7,224 nt of DNA from contig DDBM01000184.1 of assembly GCA_002333125.1 (NCBI GenBank), positions 2,951-10,174 of the forward strand. Direction: 5' to 3'. Made by a program: the position numbers and the translations under genes. Positions 1 through 6,015 of this stretch are shown here, piece by piece (the stretch's first letter is position 1; every line of letters starts with the position of its first letter). The DNA comes from Moraxellaceae bacterium UBA2032 (GTDB lineage Bacteria > Pseudomonadota > Gammaproteobacteria > Pseudomonadales > Moraxellaceae). Below the pieces are notes generated by a model. The model did not search any database. It saw nothing but the letters and a program-made list of their open reading frames with translations, and was not told the DNA's origin.

Positions 1-259
1 CTGCACCTTTAATAGCAAGGTTGTTAGACTCGGTTGCGCCTGATGTCCAAACGATTTCGCGTGGGTCAGCATGTACCAAATCGGCGACTTGTTGACGTGC
101 GGTTTCGATGGCTTCTTCGGCTTGCCAGCCATAACCATGCGAACGCGATGCAGGATTACCAAAGTTCCCTTCAAGAGTAAGGCATTCTACCATTTTGGCG
201 GCAACACGAGGGTCTACAGGCGTAGTGGCAGAGTAATCGAGATAAATTTGACGTTTCAT
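1..259 (-). CDS. iscS: Cysteine desulfurase IscS, N-terminal part (3' end outside window)
   Basis: Only the first 86 codons are present; the gene runs off the left edge. The product is the PLP-dependent cysteine desulfurase of the ISC system, which takes sulfur from L-cysteine and passes it to the IscU scaffold and to tRNA thiolation partners in the cytoplasm. The N-terminus ([20 protein letters not shown]) is nearly that of E. coli IscS. Further on are the [20 protein letters not shown] stretch (31-50) and the cofactor-phosphate motif SGATESNN (73-80), with A75 and T76 where the E. coli enzyme contacts PLP. The PLP lysine and active-site cysteine lie beyond the window. The ATG at 259 has an AAGAG ribosome binding site (minus strand, about 265-269) five bases upstream. 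It follows iscR by 91 bases on the same strand, the usual iscR-iscS operon order. Confidence 0.97.
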   Translation of the reverse strand, partial: MKRQIYLDYSATTPVDPRVAAKMVECLTLEGNFGNPASRSHGYGWQAEEAIETARQQVADLVHADPREIVWTSGATESNNLAIKGA

Positions 260-291
260 ATTGACTCTTTATGACCTAGCTCAAAACAAAC

Positions 292-325
292 ATTATATTG
301 CAAACACCGCTTTTACGATAAAAGC
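292..325 (-). promoter_or_regulatory. Hairpin plus TATAAT box in the iscR-iscS gap (possible internal promoter or processing site)
   Basis: Reading the minus strand, the gap between iscR and iscS holds a 6-bp hairpin (GCTTTT/AAAAGC, positions 320-325 with 309-314, 5-nt loop) followed by a perfect TATAAT at 297-292. The best -35 at normal spacing is poor (TTATCG, 316-321). The hairpin has no T tract, so it is not a terminator. In E. coli iscR and iscSUA are one transcript that is cleaved between them; whether this hairpin plays a comparable role is inference. The box could also be chance in AT-rich DNA. Confidence 0.3.
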
Positions 326-350
326 CCATGTTGCTCTGAGGGATGCTGGG

Positions 351-833
351 TTAGAGGGCAAATAAGCTACTGATACTTAATGCCTCGCTTTGTCGTGAGT
401 TTTTGCTTTGTCTTAAAGCAACGGCTTGCACTTCACGACGATTAACCAACTCTTCTAAGCTGATATTAGATAAGAAATCATGGATGCGCGCGCTTAAATC
501 TGTCCATAAGTCATGGGTTAAACACATGACTCCTTGTTGACAATCACCTTGCCCCGCACAGCGAGTCGCATCGACTAATTCATCAACCGCATCAATAATT
601 TGCGCGATAAAAATTTCACCACCGTGTCGAGCCAATTGATAACCGCCACCTGGCCCGCGTACGCTAGAAACCAAACCACTTTTGCGTAGTTTAGCGAATA
701 ACTGTTCTAAATAGGAGATAGAAATGGTTTGACGCTCAGAAATATCAGCCAAACTGACAGGGTCTAAACGGGCGTGAATAGCAAGGTCTAACATTGCGGT
801 GACTGCATAACGACCTTTAGTGGTTAAACGCAT
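351..833 (-). CDS. iscR: Fe-S cluster-sensing transcriptional regulator IscR (Rrf2 family)
   Basis: At 160 residues it matches the roughly 162 of E. coli IscR. The Rrf2-type winged helix-turn-helix fills the first 65 residues ([18 protein letters not shown], then [20 protein letters not shown] and the wing RGPGGGY at 59-65). The [2Fe-2S] ligands are all present and in the same positions as in E. coli: C92, C98, C104 and H107, within VDATRC...C...CLTH. The holo form represses its own operon by binding type 1 sites, and the apo form acts on type 2 sites; this is family knowledge. The start at 833 gives the conserved MRLT N-terminus. The upstream AGAGGGGG stretch (about 841-848) is a purine-rich ribosome binding site at a slightly long spacing. 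The C-terminal tail after about residue 140 ([20 protein letters not shown]) is not conserved, as is usual. The gene has its own promoter with IscR sites and lies just before iscS. Confidence 0.97.
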   Translation of the reverse strand: MRLTTKGRYAVTAMLDLAIHARLDPVSLADISERQTISISYLEQLFAKLRKSGLVSSVRGPGGGYQLARHGGEIFIAQIIDAVDELVDATRCAGQGDCQQGVMCLTHDLWTDLSARIHDFLSNISLEELVNRREVQAVALRQSKNSRQSEALSISSLFAL

Positions 834-860
834 GATTCATCCCCCTCTTACAACTTATTA

Positions 861-897
861 GGATTTACGCGCCAATTGTAGTGCAATACGTAAGTCC
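861..897 (-). promoter_or_regulatory. Stem-loop in the predicted iscR 5' leader
   Basis: In the minus-strand transcript, GGACTTACG (897-889) faces CGTAAATCC (869-861): eight of nine positions pair, with one C-A mismatch. An inner ATTG/CAAT pairing (884-887 with 875-878) is possible. If transcription starts near 911, the hairpin occupies the middle of a leader of about 78 nt and ends about a dozen bases before the purine-rich ribosome binding site. The role is unknown: it could affect translation, mRNA stability or small-RNA access. Confidence 0.35.
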
Positions 898-917
898 AGA
901 ACAAAAATCTTAAGGTA

Positions 918-947
918 ATTATAGTTAATCCCTAGTATTTTAGTCAA
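918..947 (-). promoter_or_regulatory. iscR promoter (-35 TTGACT, -10 TATAAT)
   Basis: On the minus strand, TTGACT (947-942, 5 of 6 to consensus) is followed after 18 bases by a perfect TATAAT (923-918). Transcription would start near 911, giving a leader of about 78 nt to the iscR ATG. The -35 element lies inside one IscR-type site, so bound holo-IscR would block RNA polymerase. This is the autoregulatory logic known for the E. coli iscR promoter. Confidence 0.8.
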
Positions 948-951
948 GAAT
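927..951 (-). promoter_or_regulatory. IscR type 1-like operator overlapping the -35
   Basis: Read on the minus strand from 951, the site has the core TTGACTAAAATACTAGGG and agrees with about 20 of 25 positions of the E. coli type 1 consensus as I remember it. It covers the -35 hexamer and most of the promoter spacer, so occupancy should repress iscR-iscS. The assignment rests on motif match plus position in front of an IscR gene with intact cluster ligands. Confidence 0.75.
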
Positions 952-973
952 AATAGTTGACTAAAATACTAGG
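931..973. repeat. Perfect 17-bp inverted repeat made of two IscR sites
   Basis: The arm CCTAGTATTTTAGTCAA (931-947) is exactly reverse-complemented at 957-973, with a 9-nt spacer (948-956). Each arm is the core of one IscR-type site, so the repeat is two operators placed back to back in opposite orientation. In RNA read through from the upstream operon it would form a 17-bp stem. No T tract follows it in the minus direction, so it is not a standard intrinsic terminator. Confidence 0.9.
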
Positions 974-977
974 TTAA
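953..977 (+). promoter_or_regulatory. Second IscR type 1-like operator, upstream of the -35
   Basis: Read on the plus strand, ATAGTTGACTAAAATACTAG and the following bases agree with about 21 of 25 positions of the type 1 consensus as I remember it. The opening ATAGTTGAC resembles the natural E. coli iscR site. It lies one base beyond the other site, upstream of the iscR -35. E. coli also has two IscR sites at this promoter, but here the second is an inverted copy of the first. Confidence 0.65.
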
Positions 978-1017
978 TTTAATTACAACTAAATAAGATT
1001 GTTAACGTGAAGGAAAA

Positions 1018-1560
1018 TCACCCCACTACATCACAACAGCGCATGGCAGCTCCACTATCATCGTGAAAACCAAGCATATACGCTAAGTGGTAAATCGTTT
1101 CGCGGTCTTGTGCCTGTGCAATAAATACACATAACGCACCCGACTCGGTTTCCCAAGACCATAAATTAAAGCCATCTTCAATTAACACATCGTTGATTTG
1201 AGCAAAAAACTCATCGGTATCATCAAAGCTATAGGCTGGCTCATCGTCGTCTTCGTCATCTTGTTCAATGTCATTATTACTATCAGTAGCATAAAAACGA
1301 ATCGCCAAACGGCGACGACGTACTTGCTCTTGTAAGTCATCGAGCATGACATCTAACTCGTCCCATTCTCGATACAGCAACACAGGACGCAAGGCAGTAC
1401 GCAATGGCTCACTTAATTCAAGCCATTCGGTTATATCGTCAACATCTTCATCCACAGTGGCTTTAAAGGCTGCAAAACATTGTTGTGCAAGTGCAGGATT
1501 ATCCCACAGCAACAAATAAAATAGTTCGTTGGCAGCGTCTAACTTCTCGATAGCGAGCAT
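1018..1560 (-). CDS. Acidic protein of unknown function between cysE and iscR
   Basis: This 180-residue protein is not one I recognise with confidence. It is soluble, with no signal peptide or membrane segment. The N-terminal half looks helical (LDAANELFYLLLWDNPALAQ, then LLYREWDELDVMLDDLQEQVRRRR at 61-84). An acidic low-complexity linker follows (about 93-117, with the run QDDEDDDE at 100-107), then a compact C-terminal half (118-165: FFAQINDVLIEDGFNLWSWE, ALCVFIAQA, LAYMLGF). It ends near a vicinal Cys pair, C175-C176. The layout faintly recalls DUF6630-type proteins, a guess from memory. The ATG at 1560 has a good AGGA ribosome binding site (1567-1570) six bases away. It starts 26 bases after the cysE stop, so it is probably co-transcribed with trmJ and cysE and could serve cysteine or Fe-S metabolism; that role is inferred only from position. 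Confidence 0.88.
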   Translation of the reverse strand: MLAIEKLDAANELFYLLLWDNPALAQQCFAAFKATVDEDVDDITEWLELSEPLRTALRPVLLYREWDELDVMLDDLQEQVRRRRLAIRFYATDSNNDIEQDDEDDDEPAYSFDDTDEFFAQINDVLIEDGFNLWSWETESGALCVFIAQAQDRETIYHLAYMLGFHDDSGAAMRCCDVVG

Positions 1561-1586
1561 GGTTATTCCTAAGAAAATTCAAAAAA

Positions 1587-2369
1587 CTACTGCCCAGATT
1601 CTTGCATTACTGCTAAATCTTCGGCTTTTAAGGCATCGGGCTTTTCGTCACAAAAATCTTTATTAACCCCTTTTAATGCACCGCACATTTTATCTAAACG
1701 TTTATCGGTGGCTTGCATGTGGTCGAGTAACACGCGTAAGGCTTCAACCACAGGGTCAGGTAAATCGGGCGAGGCGGCATAAGCCTGAAAACCAATTTTT
1801 TGAGCAAATTCTAAACGGGCTTGTTCATCAGGGTGTGCTTCTAACACTTGCTTTAAAATAATTCGCGCAGGATTACCTACGGCGGTTGCGCCTGCGGCTA
1901 AGGCTTTGGTTACGACGGCATTAGAGCCAATTTTTGCGCCTTTGCCTACCACAAAAGGCCCTAGCACTTTGGCCCCTGCGCCCACGACTACACCATCTTC
2001 TAAGGTAGGATGACGTTTGCCTTTTTGCCATGTTGTACCACCTAAAGTCACCCCATGATACAGCGTCACATCATCGCCAATTTCGGCGGTTTCGCCAATC
2101 ACCACACCCATACCGTGGTCAATAAAAAACCGTCGCCCAATTTTAGCGGCAGGATGGATTTCGATGCCTGTTAAAAATCGACTCAGGGTAGATACAGCTC
2201 GTGCTGAGCCTTTAAGTTGTGACTGCCATAAACCATGTGCAACGCGATGCAGAGCAATCGCATGAATACCAGGGTAGTTAATAATCACTTCGAGTGTGTT
2301 GCGTGCCGCAGGGTCACGCGCAAATACCGCTTGTACATCTTCGCGTAATTGTTTAATTAAAGAAAACAT
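1587..2369 (-). CDS. cysE: Serine O-acetyltransferase
   Basis: The enzyme makes O-acetyl-L-serine from L-serine and acetyl-CoA, the committed step of cysteine synthesis, in the cytoplasm. The N-terminal helical region (1-66) is followed by a left-handed beta-helix of hexapeptide repeats (about 68-168). The signature [20 protein letters not shown] (67-86) carries the probable catalytic H85, with E70 at the position of the E. coli dyad aspartate, as in the Bacillus/Pseudomonas-type enzymes. VIGETAEIG (90-98), H105, TLGGTT and [11 protein letters not shown] (116-126) complete the acetyl-CoA/serine site, and VGNPARI (164-170) closes the fold. The extended C-terminal tail (about 175-260) gives a total of 260 residues, close to pseudomonad CysE. 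The AAGG ribosome binding site is 8 bases before the ATG. A 30-codon Cys-rich ORF ends 13 bases upstream, which may bear on regulation; otherwise the gene should depend on the trmJ promoter. Confidence 0.96.
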   Translation of the reverse strand: MFSLIKQLREDVQAVFARDPAARNTLEVIINYPGIHAIALHRVAHGLWQSQLKGSARAVSTLSRFLTGIEIHPAAKIGRRFFIDHGMGVVIGETAEIGDDVTLYHGVTLGGTTWQKGKRHPTLEDGVVVGAGAKVLGPFVVGKGAKIGSNAVVTKALAAGATAVGNPARIILKQVLEAHPDEQARLEFAQKIGFQAYAASPDLPDPVVEALRVLLDHMQATDKRLDKMCGALKGVNKDFCDEKPDALKAEDLAVMQESGQ

Positions 2370-2382
2370 ATAAAAAACCTTA

Positions 2383-2475
2383 TCAATTTAAAAATAACAA
2401 ACAGCAACTATCGCCATATTGCTCACAACATCGTGCATAAAATTGTGTTTGCCAAAACTGATTAAGCTGAGTCAT
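2383..2475 (-). CDS. Cys-rich 30-codon ORF before cysE (candidate leader peptide or small protein)
   Basis: Reading the minus strand from 2475 gives [20 protein letters not shown], then [10 protein letters not shown] and a TGA stop at 2383. Two Cys-Cys pairs (C16-C17 and C24-C25) make it 13% cysteine. The ATG is 20 bases after the trmJ stop and has a GAGAGAG purine run (2483-2489) seven bases upstream. The stop lies 13 bases before the cysE ATG, so the ORF fills the intergenic gap and is placed for translational coupling. Tandem Cys codons directly ahead of the first gene of cysteine synthesis suggest a cysteine-responsive leader peptide, as has been described for polycysteine ORFs in mycobacteria. 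Weak pairings are possible: AGCAA/TTGCT (2419-2423 with 2403-2407) spans part of the second Cys pair and is followed by a T-rich stretch. It could instead be a genuine thiol microprotein, or chance. I know no homologue. Confidence 0.5.
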   Translation of the reverse strand: MTQLNQFWQTQFYARCCEQYGDSCCLLFLN

Positions 2476-2495
2476 AAGTTGCTCTCTCTAATAAA

Positions 2496-3266
2496 TTACC
2501 CTTTTTTAAGTTGGGTTATCTCGCTGGCCATTGCTTGCATACGGCTAAAAATACCACGCCATAAGTTATACTCTAGCCTATCTAAACGCAAACGGCTAAA
2601 CATACGCCGCACTCGCGCAGGCATTTGTCTAGGATTATTGGGGTCTAAAAAACCAGACTCAATCAATGCCGTTTCAAAATGGGTAAAAAACTGCTCCATA
2701 TCACTCACAGGCACAATGTCTTCATCCCACGGTGCATGAGCCAAAGGCATAGTTTTTTGAGCTACCACGCCCTTTTCGGCCATTAAATGCGCCATACGTA
2801 CTTCATAGGCAATCACTTGTACTGCCGAGGCCACATTTAATACGCCATACTCTTCATCACTAGGAATAGACACATGATAATGACATTGGTGTAACTCTTC
2901 GTTGGTTAGCCCCCTGTCTTCGCGCCCAAACACTAAGGCAACGGGATGCTTGGACGACTCAAGTTGAACCAACTCACCTGCTTCACGCGCATTTAATAAG
3001 GGCCACGGAATAGTACGACTCCGCGCACTCGCTCCAATCACTAAAGAACAATCGGCAATGGCTTCTTCGAGCGTTGCCACCACACGCGCCGTTGCTAAAA
3101 CATCAGATGCACCCGATGCTAAGGCAGTAGCTTCGCTACTAGGAAACACTTTGGGGTCAACTAAGACTAATTGACGTAAACCCATGGTTTTTAAGGCACG
3201 CGCTGCCGAACCAATATTGGCCGCCAGACTGGTATTAACCAACACAATACGGATATTACTAAACAT
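2496..3266 (-). CDS. trmJ: tRNA (cytidine/uridine-32) 2'-O-methyltransferase TrmJ (SPOUT family)
   Basis: The enzyme uses S-adenosylmethionine to methylate the ribose of nucleotide 32 in the anticodon loop of several tRNAs. The SPOUT (TrmD/TrmH-like) trefoil-knot domain fills residues 1 to about 160. Motif 1 is VNTSLAANIGSAARALKTMG (10-29), motif 2 is ALVFGREDRGLTNEEL (110-125), and motif 3 is VLNVASAVQVIAYE (142-155). The SARSRTIPWP stretch (80-89) matches E. coli TrmJ, which is about 246 residues against 256 here. The C-terminal helical extension (about 160-256) is the dimer/tRNA-binding part typical of TrmJ rather than TrmL. The ATG at 3266 gives the conserved IRIVLVNTS start; its ribosome binding site is weak (GGTG about 8 bases upstream). 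It is the first gene of the minus-strand operon and is divergent from suhB, the neighbour seen in enterobacteria and pseudomonads. Confidence 0.96.
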   Translation of the reverse strand: MFSNIRIVLVNTSLAANIGSAARALKTMGLRQLVLVDPKVFPSSEATALASGASDVLATARVVATLEEAIADCSLVIGASARSRTIPWPLLNAREAGELVQLESSKHPVALVFGREDRGLTNEELHQCHYHVSIPSDEEYGVLNVASAVQVIAYEVRMAHLMAEKGVVAQKTMPLAHAPWDEDIVPVSDMEQFFTHFETALIESGFLDPNNPRQMPARVRRMFSRLRLDRLEYNLWRGIFSRMQAMASEITQLKKG

Positions 3267-3293
3267 AGGTTAACACCATATAAACAAGGACAT

Positions 3294-3333
3294 AGGCACA
3301 CGGTTAAGCCCTAAAAGCGTGCATTGTGTGCCT
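3294..3333. repeat. 8-bp inverted repeat in the trmJ leader
   Basis: AGGCACAC (3294-3301) is exactly reverse-complemented by GTGTGCCT (3326-3333), with a 24-nt interval. It lies between the divergent trmJ and suhB starts, near the predicted trmJ transcription start. It could be an operator or a 5' leader hairpin. Nothing ties it to a known regulator. Confidence 0.35.
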
Positions 3334-3335
3334 TA

Positions 3336-3364
3336 GTCATAAAAAAGGTCGTTAATAGTAGCAA
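3336..3364 (-). promoter_or_regulatory. Candidate trmJ operon promoter
   Basis: On the minus strand, TTGCTA (3364-3359) and TATGAC (3341-3336) are separated by 17 bases, each matching 4 of 6 consensus positions. Transcription would start near 3329, about 63 nt before the trmJ ATG. It is the best pairing I found in the divergent gap, but it is weak. Confidence 0.35.
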
Positions 3365-3381
3365 ATAACCGCCTAAGTCTC

Positions 3382-3390
3382 TGCTATAAT
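3382..3390 (+). promoter_or_regulatory. suhB promoter, extended -10
   Basis: TGCTATAAT is a perfect TATAAT with the TGN extension. The region 17-18 bases upstream (around 3361-3367) has no good -35, which extended -10 promoters can tolerate. Transcription would begin near 3397, giving a leader of about 30 nt. It is divergent from the trmJ promoter in the same 161-bp gap. Confidence 0.65.
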
Positions 3391-3427
3391 TTGCGGCTCA
3401 CATTTTGTTCTTTAAGAGTCTGTGTCC

Positions 3428-4249
3428 ATGCAACCGATGCTTACGATGGCCGTTCGTGCCGCTAAACAGGCGGGCGAACTCATTGCCAAAGCCGCCCAGC
3501 AATTACAATTTGCTGATATTGATATTGAATCCAAAGGCATTAACGATTTTGTAACCCGCGTGGACAAAGACGCAGAGCGCATGATTATTGACAATCTACG
3601 CAAAGCCTATCCTATTCATAGTTTTCAGGGTGAAGAAAGCGGTTTAAGCGAAGGACAAGGCGCAGGTAAAGATTGGTTATGGATTATTGACCCCTTAGAC
3701 GGCACTACCAATTTTATTCATGGTTTTCCACAATATGCGGTAAGTATTGCGGTGCAATACAAAGGTCAAACCGAACACGCGGTAGTTTACAACCCGATTA
3801 GCGAAGAATGCTTTAGCGCGAGTCGCGGTCATGGTACGACCTTAAATGGTCGTCGTTTGCGAGTGAGCCAACGTAAAGGCTTAGAAGGCGCGTTAATTGG
3901 CACAGGCTTTCCGTTTCGTCCTGCCCAACACAGTTATTTAGACTCTTATTTGAGTGGTTTTAAAGCGGTTGCCTTACAAGTCGCGGGGATTCGTCGTGCA
4001 GGCGCGGCCTCTTTAGATTTAGCCTTTGTAGCGGCAGGTCGTTTAGATGGCTTTTTTGAATTAGGTTTAGCCCCGTGGGATATGGCCGCAGGCGATTTGT
4101 TGATTCGTGAAGCAGGTGGTTTTGTGTGTGATATGGCAGGTGGCCATAATTACTTAAAATCGGGCAATATTGTGGCGGGTAATATTAGAGTGATGAAAGC
4201 GTTGGTAACAACGGTAGCACCACATTTGCCCGAAGATATGCGTCGTTAA
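3428..4249 (+). CDS. suhB: Inositol-1-monophosphatase / rRNA maturation factor SuhB
   Basis: A Mg2+-dependent phosphatase of the inositol monophosphatase family. In E. coli the same protein also joins the NusA/B/E/G antitermination complex that aids rRNA synthesis and folding. The 273 residues compare with about 267 in E. coli. Metal-binding motifs are intact: GEESG (68-72, E69), WIIDPLDGTTNFIHGFP (85-101, D88 and D91) and PWDMAAGDLLIREAGG (216-231, D218). FVTRVDKDAE (41-50) and GNIVAGN (246-252) also match. I place the start at ATG 3428 because it yields MQPMLTMAVRAA, aligning with E. coli MHPMLNIAVRAA, and it stands nine bases after AAGAG (3414-3418). An in-frame GTG at 3422 would add two residues but sits only three bases from that site. 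The gene is monocistronic, followed by an intrinsic terminator. Confidence 0.96.
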   Translation: MQPMLTMAVRAAKQAGELIAKAAQQLQFADIDIESKGINDFVTRVDKDAERMIIDNLRKAYPIHSFQGEESGLSEGQGAGKDWLWIIDPLDGTTNFIHGFPQYAVSIAVQYKGQTEHAVVYNPISEECFSASRGHGTTLNGRRLRVSQRKGLEGALIGTGFPFRPAQHSYLDSYLSGFKAVALQVAGIRRAGAASLDLAFVAAGRLDGFFELGLAPWDMAAGDLLIREAGGFVCDMAGGHNYLKSGNIVAGNIRVMKALVTTVAPHLPEDMRR

Positions 4250-4264
4250 TTTACAGTTAACGCT

Positions 4265-4294
4265 AAAAAAGCCTCGATAATTCGGGGCTTTTTT
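4265..4294 (+). terminator. Intrinsic terminator of suhB
   Basis: A 12-bp stem pairs AAAAAAGCCTCG (4265-4276) with CGGGGCTTTTTT (4283-4294), with one G-U pair and a 6-nt loop. The right arm ends in six T residues. It begins 15 bases after the suhB stop. The A-run on the left means it could work in both directions. The 121 bases between it and the next gene show no clear promoter. Confidence 0.9.
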
Positions 4295-4415
4295 ATTCAA
4301 AACAATAAGTCTATCTGTGGGTTTTGTGCCTCAATCTCACACTACTTAGCTCTCAAACCTAGCATAAACTGCCTGCTTGTTTTAAGCTAAATCAAAAGCA
4401 CTAGGAATTATAAGT

Positions 4416-5933
4416 ATGAGCGAATCGCTTAGTTTAGCGTTACACAGCGTATGGCACACCGACTACTTATATGCCATTGGTTTAATTGCCACCACGTTAA
4501 CACTGTTATTTAAACACAGCAATGACCGAGCAACTATCCTCAAAAATGCGTTTACTTTTTTGGGTATGGCTTTTTTTTCTGCACTGGCTAGCTTTATTTG
4601 TTATTTACTCAGCCTCACTTTAGCGGCACGTATTCTTAACGAAATCGCGGTAATTTTAATCGGCCTATTAGCCTTACGTGCCGTTGGCTTATGTATTTTT
4701 AGAATATTTTTACCTCATTTAAGCATACAACCACCACGCATTTTAGAAGACATTATGTTAGTCCTCGCTTACATTGCATGGGGCATGGTGCGAATGAGCG
4801 AGGCAGGGGTTAACTTATCGGGTTTGGTGACTACATCAGCCGTTATTACAGGTATTGTCGCTTTTTCGATGCAAGACACCCTCGGCAATATTTTAGGTGG
4901 ATTGGCCTTACAACTTGACAAATCTATTAGCATTGGTGACTGGATTGAGGCCGATACTATTCGGGGTCAAGTAATTGAGGTGCATTGGCGACATACCGCG
5001 GTACGCACCCGTAATGGTGAGATTATTGTCGTGCCTAATAGTATTTTAATGAAAGGCAAAGTCACCATTGTAGGCGGTGAAGATGTTCCTCAGTGGCGAC
5101 GTTGGGTGTATTTTGCCTTAAGTAATACCATTCCCCCACAACGGGTGATTAATAGTGTTGATAAAGCCTTGCATCAAGCTGAAATCCCTTTAGTTAGCCA
5201 CCATCCCAAGCCTCAATGCGTATTAATGGACTTTAAAGAGGGCTTGTGTGTGTATGCGGTACGTTATTGGCTAACCAACCCTCAAATAGACGACCCAACC
5301 GATGGCATAATGCGCGTACATATTTTTGCCGCCTTGCAACGCCACGGTTTGGTATTAGCTGCCCCAACCTTTGCAGTTAACATGACCACAGAATCTTTAG
5401 AGCGAGAAAATCGTTTACACGATGCCGAACTTGCCGTTAGAGAGCACAATTTGGCACAAATGGATTTGTTTACCATGCTTTCGCCAGAAGAGCGTACTCA
5501 TCTTGCTAAAACCTTAACCTACGCTCCTTTTGCCAAAGGTGATGTTATTACACGTCAGGGTGATGTGGCTCATTGGCTATATGTTTTAATGACAGGTGAA
5601 GTGGATATTTGGTACGAAATCAATCAAAAAGAACGCAAGCTACTCACCACCCTACCGTCTGGCCGTGTATTTGGCGAAATGGGTTTGATGACAGGGGAAC
5701 CAAGACGCGCAACCGTCATCGCTAAAACTGATGTGGAATGCTATCGTATTAATAAAAAAAGTTTTGAATCCATTATGCAATCGCGCCCTGCCCTTGCCGA
5801 AGAGTTTGCTCGCATTTTAACCGAACGAAATGAGCAGTTAGTCGCCGTAAAACAGCCTGATAAACAAACGAATGATCACCAGCACCATGACCGTTTATTA
5901 GATAATATTAAGCGTTTTTTTAAACTCAGTTAA
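4416..5933 (+). CDS. MscS-like channel with C-terminal cyclic-nucleotide-binding domain
   Basis: A 505-residue inner-membrane channel. Hydrophobic segments lie at about 15-33, 44-70, 73-98 and 109-127. A pore-lining helix follows (about 136-166: TSAVITGIVAFSMQDTLGNI, then LGGLALQL), characteristic of the MscS superfamily. The MscS beta domain follows (SIGDWIE at 172-178 to about 220, with TRNGEIIVVPNSIL at 198-211), then the cytoplasmic alpha/beta domain (about 225-320). Residues 350-475 form a CRP/PKA-type cNMP-binding fold. Its phosphate-binding cassette FGEMGLMTGEPRRATV (419-434) keeps the glutamate (E421) and arginine (R430) that contact ribose and phosphate, so it should bind cAMP or cGMP. 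E. coli MscS is 286 residues; this fusion is the architecture called bacterial cyclic-nucleotide-gated (bCNG) channels. Ligand gating, ion selectivity and any mechanosensitivity are inferred. AGGA lies nine bases before the ATG. Two further small genes, one channel-like, follow on the same strand. Confidence 0.93.
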   Translation: MSESLSLALHSVWHTDYLYAIGLIATTLTLLFKHSNDRATILKNAFTFLGMAFFSALASFICYLLSLTLAARILNEIAVILIGLLALRAVGLCIFRIFLPHLSIQPPRILEDIMLVLAYIAWGMVRMSEAGVNLSGLVTTSAVITGIVAFSMQDTLGNILGGLALQLDKSISIGDWIEADTIRGQVIEVHWRHTAVRTRNGEIIVVPNSILMKGKVTIVGGEDVPQWRRWVYFALSNTIPPQRVINSVDKALHQAEIPLVSHHPKPQCVLMDFKEGLCVYAVRYWLTNPQIDDPTDGIMRVHIFAALQRHGLVLAAPTFAVNMTTESLERENRLHDAELAVREHNLAQMDLFTMLSPEERTHLAKTLTYAPFAKGDVITRQGDVAHWLYVLMTGEVDIWYEINQKERKLLTTLPSGRVFGEMGLMTGEPRRATVIAKTDVECYRINKKSFESIMQSRPALAEEFARILTERNEQLVAVKQPDKQTNDHQHHDRLLDNIKRFFKLS

Positions 5934-6015
5934 TTATTTATTGCGCTTTAAATTGACTTTTATGATGTGCTAACTAAGCTAAAAAGACATATAAATAATA
6001 AGTAAGAGGTGTGTC

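Noticed and set aside
71..274. 67-codon plus-strand ORF
   Set aside because: It lies opposite the iscS coding region, whose translation matches E. coli IscS throughout.
931..973. Intrinsic terminator for the trmJ-cysE operon
   Set aside because: The 17-bp stem is long, but it is AT-rich and lacks a following T tract in the minus direction. The operator explanation is stronger, though partial blocking of read-through remains possible.
957..985. Divergent plus-strand promoter starting from TTGACT in the right arm of the IscR palindrome
   Set aside because: No acceptable -10 lies 16-18 bases downstream, and transcription would run antisense into the 1018-1560 gene. The TTGACT is explained as part of the operator.
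1676..1861. 61-codon plus-strand ORF
   Set aside because: It is antisense to cysE and has no independent support.
2419..2739. 106-codon plus-strand ORF antisense to the trmJ 3' end
   Set aside because: It overlaps the strongly supported trmJ coding sequence and the trmJ-cysE gap, has no ribosome binding site and no recognisable protein character. It is a frame shadow.
3422..3427. GTG start for suhB two codons upstream of the ATG
   Set aside because: The ATG at 3428 aligns with the E. coli start (MHPMLN / MQPMLT) and has correct spacing from AAGAG, whereas the GTG would be only three bases away from it.
3412..3603. 63-codon minus-strand ORF
   Set aside because: It is antisense to the suhB 5' end. 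The suhB frame is clearly the real one.
5282..5476. 64-codon minus-strand ORF
   Set aside because: It is antisense to the MscS-like channel gene and has no initiation signal.
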